Shown here piece by piece: positions 17,618-26,193 of a stretch of 64,000 nucleotides of DNA (positions are counted from its first letter, which is position 1; each line of letters opens with the position of its first letter). The notes below the pieces were generated by a model. It did no database searches. It was not told the origin of the DNA and saw nothing but the letters and a program-made list of their open reading frames with translations. The translations under genes were made by a program, and so were the position numbers. The DNA comes from Paractinoplanes abujensis (GTDB lineage: Bacteria; Actinomycetota; Actinomycetes; Mycobacteriales; Micromonosporaceae), in contig NZ_JACHMF010000001.1 in assembly GCF_014204895.1 (NCBI RefSeq), forward strand, positions 3,658,001 to 3,722,000. The letters run 5' to 3'.

Positions 17618-18029
17618 CCCGCGGAGCGGCCCTCTATTGCCACGATTTAAGCTCGACCACAGAGTGATGAGTTGCAGCTAGCCGCAGGCTAAGAACGGCC
17701 GCGAATGGTCACCGCAACCAAAGTAATCAATGAAACCACCAAGCGGATGTGAGCCGCTGAAGCCTCACCCAGGAAACCCACTGGGCGCCCGAGAGTCACC
17801 ACGAGGATCTAAATTTGGTCACCCGTGGCGACTTTCATGCGCCCACGGGTTGTCCATGGTCACCCGAGGTGGCCTCCTTCCTCTGGGCGAGTCATCGAAG
17901 TTACTTTGGTTACGCCAAGACGCTGGTAACGGTGACCACTCACGGCCGCATGATGACTTGCGCCAGCGGCAACTCATCATGCGGTGGTCAAGCTTGAACC
18001 GTGGCGATAAAGGCCGCTCCGCGGTTTCC
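17618..18029. repeat. Long imperfect inverted repeat element
   Basis: The arm at 17618-17729 matches the reverse complement of 17890-18029 at most positions by eye. Shared blocks include CCGCGGAGCGGCC, GATGAGTTGC, GGTCACCG and ACCAAAGTAA, with a 14-base insertion in the right arm. The arms enclose about 160 bases containing the hairpin ACCCGTGG/CCACGGGT (17821-17850). No open frame or terminal target duplication is seen. Confidence 0.8.
17946..17984. repeat. Strong hairpin in the right arm
   Basis: An 11-bp perfect stem (CCGCATGATGA with TCATCATGCGG), one C-C mismatch, then four more pairs (TTGC with GCAA) around a 7-base loop. The equivalent place in the left arm has lost most of this pairing. 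Confidence 0.85.
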
Positions 18030-18159
18030 GGTTTGCTCACGGTCAACGCCGCTGGGGCTGATCAGCCGAACTGATGGGTTCGCTTTTCCGTTTGTCAAAA
18101 GCGGGCATCGAAGGCCGAGCACCGCGAGTCCGGGGGCCGGTCGGGGCCGCGGGCCGAGG

Positions 18160-18282
18160 GCGAGAGCCGAGGCGCGGGCCGGGAGGCAGGCCAGGTGCCG
18201 GGGAGGGGATGCAGGCCGCGCGCGAGAGCCGGAGCACAGGCCGGGAGGCAGGCCAGGTGCCGGGGAGCGGATGCAGGCCGCG
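18160..18282. repeat. 62-bp tandem duplication
   Basis: Two copies, with the best-conserved 44 bases at 18177-18220 and 18239-18282 differing at a single base. Both contain GGCAGGCCAGGTGCCGGGGA. The surrounding GC-rich DNA has no gene. Confidence 0.85.
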
Positions 18283-18546
18283 GGCGGTCGGCGGCCGTTG
18301 GCCGGCGCGGGAGGTGCTCAAGCCGACCAGAACGGCCGCGCCCGGTGAGCCCGGCCCCGCGAGCCCCCAGCGCGAGAACCGAACCCGGTGCCGGAACCCC
18401 GGACGGCACGACGGCTCGTGCGGGAATCACCGCCGCAAGGCGCCGGTCAGCCTGCCGCTCGGCACGGCAGCGGCCGCGCAGGCGGGCGGTGTCCTCGGCG
18501 GCGAGAAGCAGCGCGGCCGGCAGGGGGCGTTCCGGCGGCATCAAAG

Positions 18547-19998
18547 TCAGGTCAGGGCGACATCGTCGAACCAGACGGTTCCCGTGTTGTCGCCGGACTT
18601 CAGGTGCAGTTGGACGCCGGCGGCCCCGGCTGGGGCGACCGCGTCCACGGTGAGCAGGGTCCAGGTGGTGGTGCCGGTGGGCAGGCGGTTGGAGGTGTGC
18701 TGACTGATCCACGCGCCGTTGATGTCGAACCAGCTCAGCGCCAGCTCGGTGATGCCGGTGGCGGCGGCGCCGCGGGCGAAGGCTTCGGCGTGCCATGACT
18801 GTCCGGCTTGGACCGGCGTGATGGGTGAGGTGAGCAGGGAGGGCAGCCCGCTGCCGGTGCGGGTGGTGCCGGTGAACCGGGCCGATTGGAGGCCGGTGCG
18901 TGGCAGGTCGGTGGTGATCGCGGCGGCGCCGGCCTGGGGCAGGTATTGCCGCCACGGGGAGTTGGCCGTGGGGGCCTCGAAGCCCAGGTTGAGGATGCTG
19001 TTGGGTGTGGTCGCGCTGGTCCAGGCGCCGTTGACCACGGTGGCGGCGAACTTCGCGGTGCCGTCGGTGCGGTGCAGGCCGTACTTGTATTGCGCGGGTT
19101 GGGTGGAGACTGACGAGTTGGCGGGGATGGCGCCGGCGGCGAAGTCGTTGAAGGTCCACGGGGCCACCGAGCCGATGCCCGCGACCTGGGCCGCCCGGTA
19201 GACGCGGGCCAGGTAGGCGCCCTGTTCGCCTTCGCTGGTGGACACGGTGCTGAGGCCGGTCTCGCCGATCACCAGCGGGGCCGGCGCGACGGCGGCCTGG
19301 GCGCGGCGGATCTCGGCCAGGGACCGTTCGGACGGCCCGTAGAAGTGGAAGTCGTAGTAGTCCGGCGGGGTGGTGGCGAGCTGCGACTTCAGACTGGTCA
19401 GGCCGGGGGCGCCGCTGGTTCCGTCGACGGTCAGGGTGAGCGGCATGGCCGGCAGGGTGGCCCGGATCGCCGGGATCAGCTGACGGGCCCAGGCCATCGC
19501 GGTGGCGTCGCCGGGCGAGATCTCGTTCTTCAGCTCGACGGTGATCACCCGGGGGTCGTCCACGTACGGGTGGAGAACGCTCAGCGCCCAGATGACGCTG
19601 TTGTCGATGTCGGTGTAGTTGGACCACCAGTCGAACAGGGTCAGCTTGACGTCCAGCCCGTTGGTGTCGGCCAGGCCGATGAACTGGGCCAGCCGCGCGG
19701 TGTAGGTCGCCGACGGTGTCGGGTAGCCGAACGTCTGCGGGAAGACGATGACCCGTACGGTGTCGGCGCCGAGCGCGGCCGCCTTGGCCAGGTCGGTGTT
19801 GATCCGTACGGGGTCGAAGGCGGTCCACATGTTCGTCCAGCCCGCGTTGGCCGGGTAGTAGTTCACCGTTTTCGCGTTCAGGACGGCGGTCATCCGGCTG
19901 GCGAGCGTGGGCGCGTCGGCGCGCGCGGGGGCGGCCGGAAGCACCGTACAGAGAAGGAAAACCGCCAGGACGAGGGCACGAGCACGACATTCGCGCAT
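18547..19998 (-). CDS. Secreted GH5-like glycanase with C-terminal carbohydrate-binding module
   Basis: A 483-residue secreted glycosidase. A signal peptide (cleavage near ARA-DA, residue 27) precedes a (beta/alpha)8 domain. Glu159 in VELKNEISPG fits the acid/base and Glu246 in VIGETGLST the nucleophile, the pattern of GH5 and related clan A enzymes; HFYGPSE lies between them. From about 320 a beta-sandwich begins (ILNLGFEAPTANSPW, then VWFDDVALT), as in CBM4/CBM9-type modules. Mannan or xylan is a possible substrate, but subfamily cannot be fixed by eye. It is transcribed away from the dehydrogenase at 20252. Confidence 0.78.
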   Translation of the reverse strand: MRECRARALVLAVFLLCTVLPAAPARADAPTLASRMTAVLNAKTVNYYPANAGWTNMWTAFDPVRINTDLAKAAALGADTVRVIVFPQTFGYPTPSATYTARLAQFIGLADTNGLDVKLTLFDWWSNYTDIDNSVIWALSVLHPYVDDPRVITVELKNEISPGDATAMAWARQLIPAIRATLPAMPLTLTVDGTSGAPGLTSLKSQLATTPPDYYDFHFYGPSERSLAEIRRAQAAVAPAPLVIGETGLSTVSTSEGEQGAYLARVYRAAQVAGIGSVAPWTFNDFAAGAIPANSSVSTQPAQYKYGLHRTDGTAKFAATVVNGAWTSATTPNSILNLGFEAPTANSPWRQYLPQAGAAAITTDLPRTGLQSARFTGTTRTGSGLPSLLTSPITPVQAGQSWHAEAFARGAAATGITELALSWFDINGAWISQHTSNRLPTGTTTWTLLTVDAVAPAGAAGVQLHLKSGDNTGTVWFDDVALT

Positions 19999-20251
19999 AC
20001 GGACCAGGCCTTCGCATCATCGAGTGTGCGTCTATCGATGACGGTAAGTTCCGCCGGCGGCGTGCAGCAACGACGGGCGTGTGCCAACTACGTCAGTCGG
20101 CGACGACCAGGGCCTGCGGGGCGGCCTGTTTCATCCGGGTGCGCTCCCTCCCGTGCCGTCCCGGCCGACCGATCCGACTACCCCGGGCCGGCGGTGATTA
20201 ACGCAGGCCGGGGCGGGTAGCGCGGCAGGGAGGCAACCGAAGGAGACGATG

Positions 20252-21661
20252 ATGGCGATCGCGACGACCAACCCGGTCACCGGCGAGGTGCTCAAGACGT
20301 TCGAGGCGCTGACCGAGCAGCAGATCGACGAGGCGATCGGCCGGTCCGAAGCCGGCTTCCGGGCGCTCCGCAAGACCTCGTACGCGCAGCGCGCGGCGTG
20401 GATGCGGGCGGCCGCCGACCTGCTCGAGGCGGAGCAGGACGACGTGGGCGCGCTGATGACCCAGGAGATGGGCAAGACGTTCGCGGCGGCCAAGGCCGAA
20501 GTGGTCAAATGCGCCAACGCCTGCCGGTTCTACGCCGACAACGCCGAGCGCTTCCTGGCCGACGAGCCGGTCGAGGCGTCCGAGGTGGGCGCGGCCCGGG
20601 CGTACGCACGTTTCCAGCCGCTGGGGCCGGTGCTGGCGGTGATGCCGTGGAACTTTCCGCTGTGGCAGGCCATGCGGTTCGCCGCGCCGGCGCTGATGGC
20701 GGGCAACACCGGCCTGCTCAAGCACGCCTCCAACGTCCCGCAGACCGCGCTCTACCTGGGCGAACTGTTCGGCCGGGCGGGTTTTCCGGCCGGGGCGTTC
20801 CAGACGCTGCTGGTCGGCTCGGACGCCGTCGAGAAGATCCTTTCCGATTCCCGCGTACGGGCGGCGACGCTCACCGGCAGCGAAGGCGCGGGCCGGTCGA
20901 TCGCCGCGATCGCCGGCCGGGAACTGAAGAAGACCGTGCTCGAGCTGGGCGGCAGTGACCCGTACGTGGTGCTGCCGACGGCCGACCTGGACCGGGCTGC
21001 GCAGGTCGCGACCACCTCACGCTGCCAGAACAACGGCCAGTCGTGCATCGCGGCCAAGCGGTTCATCGTGCACACCGACGTCTACGACCAGTTCGTCGAC
21101 ACCTTCGTGGCGCACATGTCGGCGCTGACCGTGGGCGACCCGATGGCCGACGGCACCGACGTGGGGCCGCTGGCCACCGAGCAGGGGCGCGAGGACGTCG
21201 AGGCCCAGGTGGCCGACGCCGTGGCCAAGGGCGCCACCGTACGCTGCGGCGGCACGGCACCCGAGGGCGACGGCTGGTGGTACCCGCCGACCGTGGTCAC
21301 CGACCTCACCCCCGACATGCGCATGTACGCCGAGGAGGTCTTCGGCCCGGTCGCCGGCGTCTACCGGGCGGCGTCGATCGACGAGGCGATCGAACTGGCC
21401 AACGCGACCTCGTACGGGCTGGGCGCCAACGCCTGGACCGACGACCCCGACGAGCAGCAGCGCCTGGTCACCGAGCTCGACGCGGGCGCGGTGTTCATCA
21501 ACGGGATGGTCACCTCGTACCCGCAGCTGCCGTTCGGCGGCGTGAAGAACTCGGGCTACGGGCGGGAACTGTCCGCCGCGGGGATCAGGGAGTTCTGCAA
21601 CCAGAAAACCGTCTGGATCGGCGACAGCGGCGGCGCCGACATCGACTCGGCCACCGAGTAG
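20252..21661 (+). CDS. gabD: Aldehyde dehydrogenase, succinate-semialdehyde type
   Basis: A 469-residue NAD(P)-dependent dehydrogenase. Catalytic Cys265 lies in NNGQSCIAAKRF and Glu231 in LELGGSDPYVV, and VMPWNFPLWQ is the coenzyme-side motif. The compact length and the sequence NPVTGEVLKTFE fit the succinate-semialdehyde dehydrogenase subgroup, which oxidises succinate semialdehyde to succinate. Two ATGs are adjacent; I use the second because AGGAG then lies 6 bases away. It is a single gene ending in a convergent terminator. Substrate range within the superfamily is not certain. Confidence 0.88.
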   Translation: MAIATTNPVTGEVLKTFEALTEQQIDEAIGRSEAGFRALRKTSYAQRAAWMRAAADLLEAEQDDVGALMTQEMGKTFAAAKAEVVKCANACRFYADNAERFLADEPVEASEVGAARAYARFQPLGPVLAVMPWNFPLWQAMRFAAPALMAGNTGLLKHASNVPQTALYLGELFGRAGFPAGAFQTLLVGSDAVEKILSDSRVRAATLTGSEGAGRSIAAIAGRELKKTVLELGGSDPYVVLPTADLDRAAQVATTSRCQNNGQSCIAAKRFIVHTDVYDQFVDTFVAHMSALTVGDPMADGTDVGPLATEQGREDVEAQVADAVAKGATVRCGGTAPEGDGWWYPPTVVTDLTPDMRMYAEEVFGPVAGVYRAASIDEAIELANATSYGLGANAWTDDPDEQQRLVTELDAGAVFINGMVTSYPQLPFGGVKNSGYGRELSAAGIREFCNQKTVWIGDSGGADIDSATE

Positions 21662-21698
21662 AAGAGCCGTTTCCACGTACGGGCCCGATCACGGACGC

Positions 21699-21726
21699 GG
21701 GCGGCACGACCGTTCCGGTGCCGCCC
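21699..21726. terminator. Convergent terminator
   Basis: A 9-bp perfect stem (GGGCGGCAC with GTGCCGCCC) and 10-base loop between the dehydrogenase and the minus-strand antiporter gene. Confidence 0.75.
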
Positions 21727-21727
21727 G

Positions 21728-23014
21728 TCATCGCGTCGAGCTGCTGGGGACCTCGGTCTCCGGCGGTCCGCCGCCCTGCCCCGTGCGCTCATTGGCTCGG
21801 TCCAGCAGTTGCATGACGGGAGTGACCGCGATGCCGTGAATCACCACCGAGACCACGACCACGAAACCGATCGTGGCCCAGATCAGGTCGGCCCCCGGGA
21901 AGGCGGCATGGGTGAGGGCATAGGACAGGTAGTAGAAGGATCCGATGCCGCGGATGCCGAACGAGGCGATGACCCAGTGCTCCGCCGTGTGCCCGGGCGC
22001 GCCGCGCAAGGACAGGAAGCCGGACAACGGCCGGATCACGAAGATGAGGCACAGCCCGGCCAGCGCGGCCGGCCAGGTGAGCGGGCCGAGCAGGCCGCCG
22101 ACGAGAGCGCCCCCGAACAGCAGGAGCAACAGGACGGTCAGCAGTCGTTCGGTCTGCTCGGCGAAATCGTGCAGCACCTGGTGGTAGTCGTGGGACCGTT
22201 CGGCCGCGCGGATGGCGCGGGCGGCGACGAAGACGGCCAGGAACCCGTACCCGCCGGCCACCTCGACCACCCCGTAGGCCAGGAAAGTGGCGGCCAGGGC
22301 CAGGAAACCCTCGGAGTGCCGGGCCAGGCGCAGAGCCTCGGCCTGAGGCCGGAAGAACAGCCAGCCCAGGACCTTACCGACGAGGATGCCGCCGACGACA
22401 CCAGCCGCAATCTTGTAGATCAGGTCCTGCCAGGCCCACTCCCCCACCCAGCCCAGGCCGGTGGTTCCGGCCATGGCGATGGCGGCGTACACGAACGGGA
22501 ACGCCAGTCCGTCGTTGAGCCCGGCCTCCGAGGTCAGCGCGAACCGGACCTCGTCCTCGGAGTCCTCCCTTTCGGTCGGCTCACCGACCTGCACGTCCGC
22601 CGCCAGCACCGGGTCGGTCGGGGCCAGCGCGGCGCCCAGCAGCAGCGCCGCCGCCGGGACCAGCCCGGCCCACCACCAGCCCAGCAGGGCGACCCCGGCG
22701 ATCGTCACCGGCATGGCCACCGCCAGCAGCCGCCAGGTGGACGACCAGCCCCGCAGGCTGAGCGGGCGGTCGATCTTCAGACCGGCCCCCATCAGAGCAA
22801 CGATCACGCCGAGTTCCGTCAGGTGCTCGGTCACCTTGGGGTGCGCCAGCGGGTCGGCCTCGGGCAGGCCGATCGGCAGGCCGAAGACCAGCATGCCCAG
22901 CCCGAGGAAAGCGATGGGCATGGACAGCGGCCGGCGTTCCAGCAGGCGCGGCAGGATGCCCGCGAGCAGCGCGCCGAACCCGATGACCGCGAAAACCACA
23001 TCACCTGTCTGCAC
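21728..23014 (-). CDS. Na+/H+ antiporter, CPA1 (NhaP) type
   Basis: A 428-residue membrane protein with about 12 hydrophobic segments. It would exchange cytoplasmic Na+ or K+ for protons. The conserved core is present: LGAALAPTDPVLAADVQVG, and the cation site SEAGLNDGLAFPFVY with the Asn-Asp pair of CPA1 exchangers. GIRGIGSFYYL near the end is also typical. The GTG at 23014 is chosen because GGAGG lies 8 bases before it and the protein then opens directly into the first helix. It diverges from nhaA across a 285-base gap, so two ion exchangers share one regulatory region. Confidence 0.9.
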   Translation of the reverse strand: MQTGDVVFAVIGFGALLAGILPRLLERRPLSMPIAFLGLGMLVFGLPIGLPEADPLAHPKVTEHLTELGVIVALMGAGLKIDRPLSLRGWSSTWRLLAVAMPVTIAGVALLGWWWAGLVPAAALLLGAALAPTDPVLAADVQVGEPTEREDSEDEVRFALTSEAGLNDGLAFPFVYAAIAMAGTTGLGWVGEWAWQDLIYKIAAGVVGGILVGKVLGWLFFRPQAEALRLARHSEGFLALAATFLAYGVVEVAGGYGFLAVFVAARAIRAAERSHDYHQVLHDFAEQTERLLTVLLLLLFGGALVGGLLGPLTWPAALAGLCLIFVIRPLSGFLSLRGAPGHTAEHWVIASFGIRGIGSFYYLSYALTHAAFPGADLIWATIGFVVVVSVVIHGIAVTPVMQLLDRANERTGQGGGPPETEVPSSSTR

Positions 23015-23299
23015 GGTCAGGCCTCCGCACGAGCCGGGGGACGGGCTGAAGCGGAACGAGAGGGGGGCACGGCAGCTCCGGGTCGCAGGCAGGGGGTGAA
23101 GCGCCGACCAGATTCCCCGGCACATCTGGCGTGACGTTTACCGCCGCACTCACCCGGCTAAACCACGGCGAGCTCATTCTCGGACCGGCCCGAGGTCGGG
23201 ACCACAGCGAAACTCCGGTCCGGCCGGTAAGGTGGGACGTGGTGCGCCGGGAAGTCTGGTCGGCAGATGCTGACCCGACCCCGGAACCGGAGCCGTCCC

Positions 23300-24571
23300 G
23301 TGACTCAAGCACCTCGTCTGTTCAGCCGTGGATCGTGGGCCGAGGCCCGCCGCGTCGCTGACGTCTTGCGCAAGGAGACCATCGGCGGCGCCCTGTTGCT
23401 GCTGGGCACGGTGATCGCCCTGGTCTGGGCCAACTCGCCGTGGTCCGGCCGCTACGACGCCCTGGTGGCGTACGAGGTCGGCCCGGCCGCGCTGCACCTC
23501 GACCTGTCCCTGGGCACGTGGGCCGCTGACGGCCTGCTGGCCATCTTCTTCTTCGTCGCCGGGCTGGAACTCAAACGTGAGTTCGTCGCGGGTGACCTGC
23601 GGGACCCGCGGCGGGCGGCCGTCCCGGTCGCCGCGGCTGTCGGCGGCGTCGTCGTGCCGGCCCTCTGCTACGTCGTGCTTAACCTCGGCGGCGCGCTGAA
23701 GGGCTGGGCGATCCCCACCGCCACCGATATCGCCTTCGCCCTGGCCGTGCTGGCCGTCGTCGGCCGGTTCCTGCCCTCGGCGCTGCGGACCTTCCTGCTG
23801 ACCCTGGCCGTGGTCGACGACCTGCTGGCCATTCTGATCATCGCGGTTTTCTACACCGCGCAGCTGTCGATCATTCCGCTGCTGGCCGCGCTCGCGCCCC
23901 TGGGCCTGTTCACCGTGCTGGTGCAGCGACGCGTGCGGTCGTGGTGGCTGCTGCTGCCCCTGGCCTTCACGGCCTGGGCTCTGGTGCACGCTTCCGGGGT
24001 GCACGCCACCGTCGCCGGGGTGCTGCTCGGCTTCGCCGTGCCCGTCCTGCGCCGCGACGGCGCCGAAGGCCACGGCCTGGCCGAGCACTTCGAGCACCGC
24101 TTCCGCCCGCTGTCCGCGGGGATCGCCGTCCCGATCTTCGCTTTCTTCGCGGCCGGAGTGACGGTCGGCGGGCTCGACGGGCTGCGTTCGGCGCTCACCG
24201 ACCCGATCGCGCTGGGCATCATGGCCGGCCTGATCGTCGGCAAGCCCATCGGCATCGTGCTGGCCACCTGGCTGACGGCCCGCTTCACCCGCGCCCGGAT
24301 CGACACCGGCCTGACCTGGGTCGACGTCACCGGTCTGGCCATGCTCGGCGGTATCGGATTCACCGTCTCGCTGCTCATCGGTGAACTCGCCTTCGGCACC
24401 GGCAGCGAGAGCGACGACCACGTCAAGGTCGCCGTGCTCCTCGGCTCGCTGGCCGCCGCCCTGCTGGCCACGGTCGTCCTGCGCATGCGCAACCGCACCT
24501 ACCGGCAGCTGCATGCGGCCGAGCAAGTCGACCGCGACAACGACAACATTCCCGACGTCTACCAGCACTGA
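23300..24571 (+). CDS. nhaA: Na+/H+ antiporter NhaA
   Basis: A 423-residue NhaA-family antiporter that extrudes Na+ or Li+ in exchange for protons. The ion-binding Asp pair is Asp173-Asp174 in [10 protein letters not shown]. The family blocks [19 protein letters not shown] and [15 protein letters not shown] are intact, with about 12 helices. It ends in a short hydrophilic tail rich in Asp ([14 protein letters not shown]). The GTG at 23300 has GGAG 7 bases upstream; an ATG at 23267 would add 11 residues. Divergent from the CPA1 antiporter, suggesting joint response to salt or pH. Confidence 0.93.
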   Translation: MTQAPRLFSRGSWAEARRVADVLRKETIGGALLLLGTVIALVWANSPWSGRYDALVAYEVGPAALHLDLSLGTWAADGLLAIFFFVAGLELKREFVAGDLRDPRRAAVPVAAAVGGVVVPALCYVVLNLGGALKGWAIPTATDIAFALAVLAVVGRFLPSALRTFLLTLAVVDDLLAILIIAVFYTAQLSIIPLLAALAPLGLFTVLVQRRVRSWWLLLPLAFTAWALVHASGVHATVAGVLLGFAVPVLRRDGAEGHGLAEHFEHRFRPLSAGIAVPIFAFFAAGVTVGGLDGLRSALTDPIALGIMAGLIVGKPIGIVLATWLTARFTRARIDTGLTWVDVTGLAMLGGIGFTVSLLIGELAFGTGSESDDHVKVAVLLGSLAAALLATVVLRMRNRTYRQLHAAEQVDRDNDNIPDVYQH

Positions 24572-24667
24572 TTCCGCTCACCCGACTTCGCTTCTCGTGC
24601 GCCCAGACGTGCGCGGGAACGGCGAAGTGGGGCATCTTGCGGCGGGATCGGGCTCTAGAGTGCCGTC

Positions 24668-25807
24668 ATGGCAGAGGCAGGAGCGGACTGGCGAATAGTC
24701 GACGGCGTCATGACGGCCTGGTTCGACGCCCCGTCGCTGACTGCGGCGGCCGGGCTGGCCGGGCGAGTTGTGGAGCTGCCGGCCGAGATCGCGGTTGATC
24801 TGCGCTCGACGGGCGTACGGGTGCGCCTCGCATCGGATCAGCACGCCGGTGCGGTGTCGGCGGCCGCGCGCGACCTCGGGTTCCGCGCCGATCCGGCCGC
24901 GCTGCAGCAGGTGAGCGTCGTGGTCGAGGCCGCGGATGCGCCGGTCGTGCGACGGTTCTGGCAGGGCGTGCTCGGCTACGTGCCCGGTCCGGACGGTGGT
25001 CTGGTGGACCCGTTGCGGCGAGACCCCGCCGTACGGGTGAGGACGTTGCCCGAGCCGCGCCCGTTGCGCAATCGCATCCACCTCGACGTGGTGCGCCCGG
25101 CGGCAGTGGTCGAGCGGGTGGGCCTGGGCCCGGGATCAGGACCGTACGGGGTCTGTCAGCCCGACCCGGAAGGCAACGAGGTCGACCTGGTGCCGGGCGC
25201 GGCGCTCGACACGGCCGACTGGCAGGCGGTGTTCAGCACCATCGCGTGTTATCGCACCACCTCGCCGGCGCAGCAGCGGGAACTGGCCACCACCGCGGCG
25301 GCGCTGGCCGGCGACGCGGGCTTCCCGCTGCTGATCGACCTGCGGCCCGGGCTCGTGATCCTCGACAGCGGCAAGGATCAGTGGGAGGACGGCGCCTACC
25401 TCGACCTCGCGGGCCGCCTGCAGACGGCCGCACGCGAACTGGGGGCCACCGCGGATCCGGGGCTGCCGCACTTCGCCCAGCTCTTCCTGGACGCCGCCGA
25501 CGTCGAGGCGGTTCGCGCGTTCTGGCTGACCGCGCTCGGCTACACCGGCGACCGGCGGGCCGGGGTGAGCGACATCCACGACCCGCGGCGGCTGAACCCG
25601 GTGCTGGTGTTCCAGCAGCTCGACACTGCGGACACGGCACGGCGGCGGCAGCGCAACCGCATCCACGTCGAGCTTGCTGTGCCGGCGGACCTCGTACGGG
25701 CACGCCTCGGCACGATGCTCGCGGCCGGGGGCCGGCTGCTCGAGGAATCGCCGGATCGCCTGCTGATAGCCGACCCCGAAGGCAACGAAGTGGTGATCGG
25801 TCGATGA
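24668..25807 (+). CDS. Two-VOC-domain protein with pterin-dehydratase-like N-terminus
   Basis: A 379-residue protein. The first ~75 residues resemble pterin-4a-carbinolamine dehydratase (WRIVDGVMTAWFDAPSL, then VDLRSTGVRVRL), but the usual His-His-Pro catalytic stretch is not seen, so this part may be inactive. Two glyoxalase/VOC halves follow: about 78-180 (FWQGVLGYVPG, RNRIHLDVV, DPEGNEVDLV) and about 270-379 (FWLTALGYTGD, RNRIHVELAVP, DPEGNEVVI). The repeated DPEGNEV motif is diagnostic. Substrate unknown. Its stop overlaps the next start (ATGA). Confidence 0.78.
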   Translation: MAEAGADWRIVDGVMTAWFDAPSLTAAAGLAGRVVELPAEIAVDLRSTGVRVRLASDQHAGAVSAAARDLGFRADPAALQQVSVVVEAADAPVVRRFWQGVLGYVPGPDGGLVDPLRRDPAVRVRTLPEPRPLRNRIHLDVVRPAAVVERVGLGPGSGPYGVCQPDPEGNEVDLVPGAALDTADWQAVFSTIACYRTTSPAQQRELATTAAALAGDAGFPLLIDLRPGLVILDSGKDQWEDGAYLDLAGRLQTAARELGATADPGLPHFAQLFLDAADVEAVRAFWLTALGYTGDRRAGVSDIHDPRRLNPVLVFQQLDTADTARRRQRNRIHVELAVPADLVRARLGTMLAAGGRLLEESPDRLLIADPEGNEVVIGR

Positions 25808-26193
25808 GTGAGAGGTCCACGCGGCGCACCCGGCCACCGCACACCGTGATGGCGGCGTGTGTTCTCATCGGCATCGCCTGTGTGCTGTTCTTCGTGACGC
25901 TGGTCCGCGACGACGATCTCCAGGGGGCCGGCTATGTCATCGGATCGCTGCTGATCTGCTCCGCGGTCGGCTACTCGTTCGTCGTCAAGCTCCTGCAGCG
26001 GTCCCGGGGCATCGCGTGGCTCGTCATGGCGGTCGCCGCGGTGCAGGTGCTCGCCGCGCCGGCTGAATGGCAGTACCAGCACACGATTTCGGCCGACGGC
26101 GTGCTCCGGGCCCTGGTCGGTGGCACCATCGCCGTCCTGCTGGCCCTGCCGCCCTCCCGGGCCTGGTTCCGGCCGCGAACCACGGCCTCCTAA
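25804..26193 (+). CDS. Small four-helix membrane protein
   Basis: A 129-residue protein with a basic N-terminus (RSTRRTRPPH) and four hydrophobic segments at about 15-32, 42-60, 68-86 and 100-118. It is translationally coupled to the VOC protein by ATGA. Its 3' end overlaps the 3' end of the convergent DUF1648 gene by four bases. I do not recognise the family. Confidence 0.75.
   Translation: MSERSTRRTRPPHTVMAACVLIGIACVLFFVTLVRDDDLQGAGYVIGSLLICSAVGYSFVVKLLQRSRGIAWLVMAVAAVQVLAAPAEWQYQHTISADGVLRALVGGTIAVLLALPPSRAWFRPRTTAS

Larger units (their letters stand above)
16990..18546. other. Gene-free gap of about 1.55 kb
   Basis: No reading frame here looks like a protein. The first 300 bases are normal promoter and leader sequence. 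About 17280-17480 is C-rich low-complexity DNA with loose repeats of GCCGCC(T/C)GCC. From about 17500 to 18110 the sequence is visibly richer in A and T than the rest of the window and contains a long imperfect inverted repeat (17618-18029). From 18110 it turns GC-rich again with a 62-bp tandem duplication. It may be a remnant of inserted DNA. Confidence 0.7.

Noticed and set aside
17801..18060. A tRNA or tmRNA-like structure in the hairpin-rich region
   Set aside because: No cloverleaf with T-loop GTTCRA and anticodon stem could be assembled; only simple hairpins are present.
18095..20020. A 641-residue minus-strand frame running from the GH5-like gene into the repeat gap
   Set aside because: It is a shifted frame of the secreted glycanase; the correct frame has a signal peptide and catalytic motifs.
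21809..23134. A 441-residue plus-strand frame opposite the CPA1 antiporter
   Set aside because: It is the antisense shadow of a strong membrane-protein gene and has no protein-like features.
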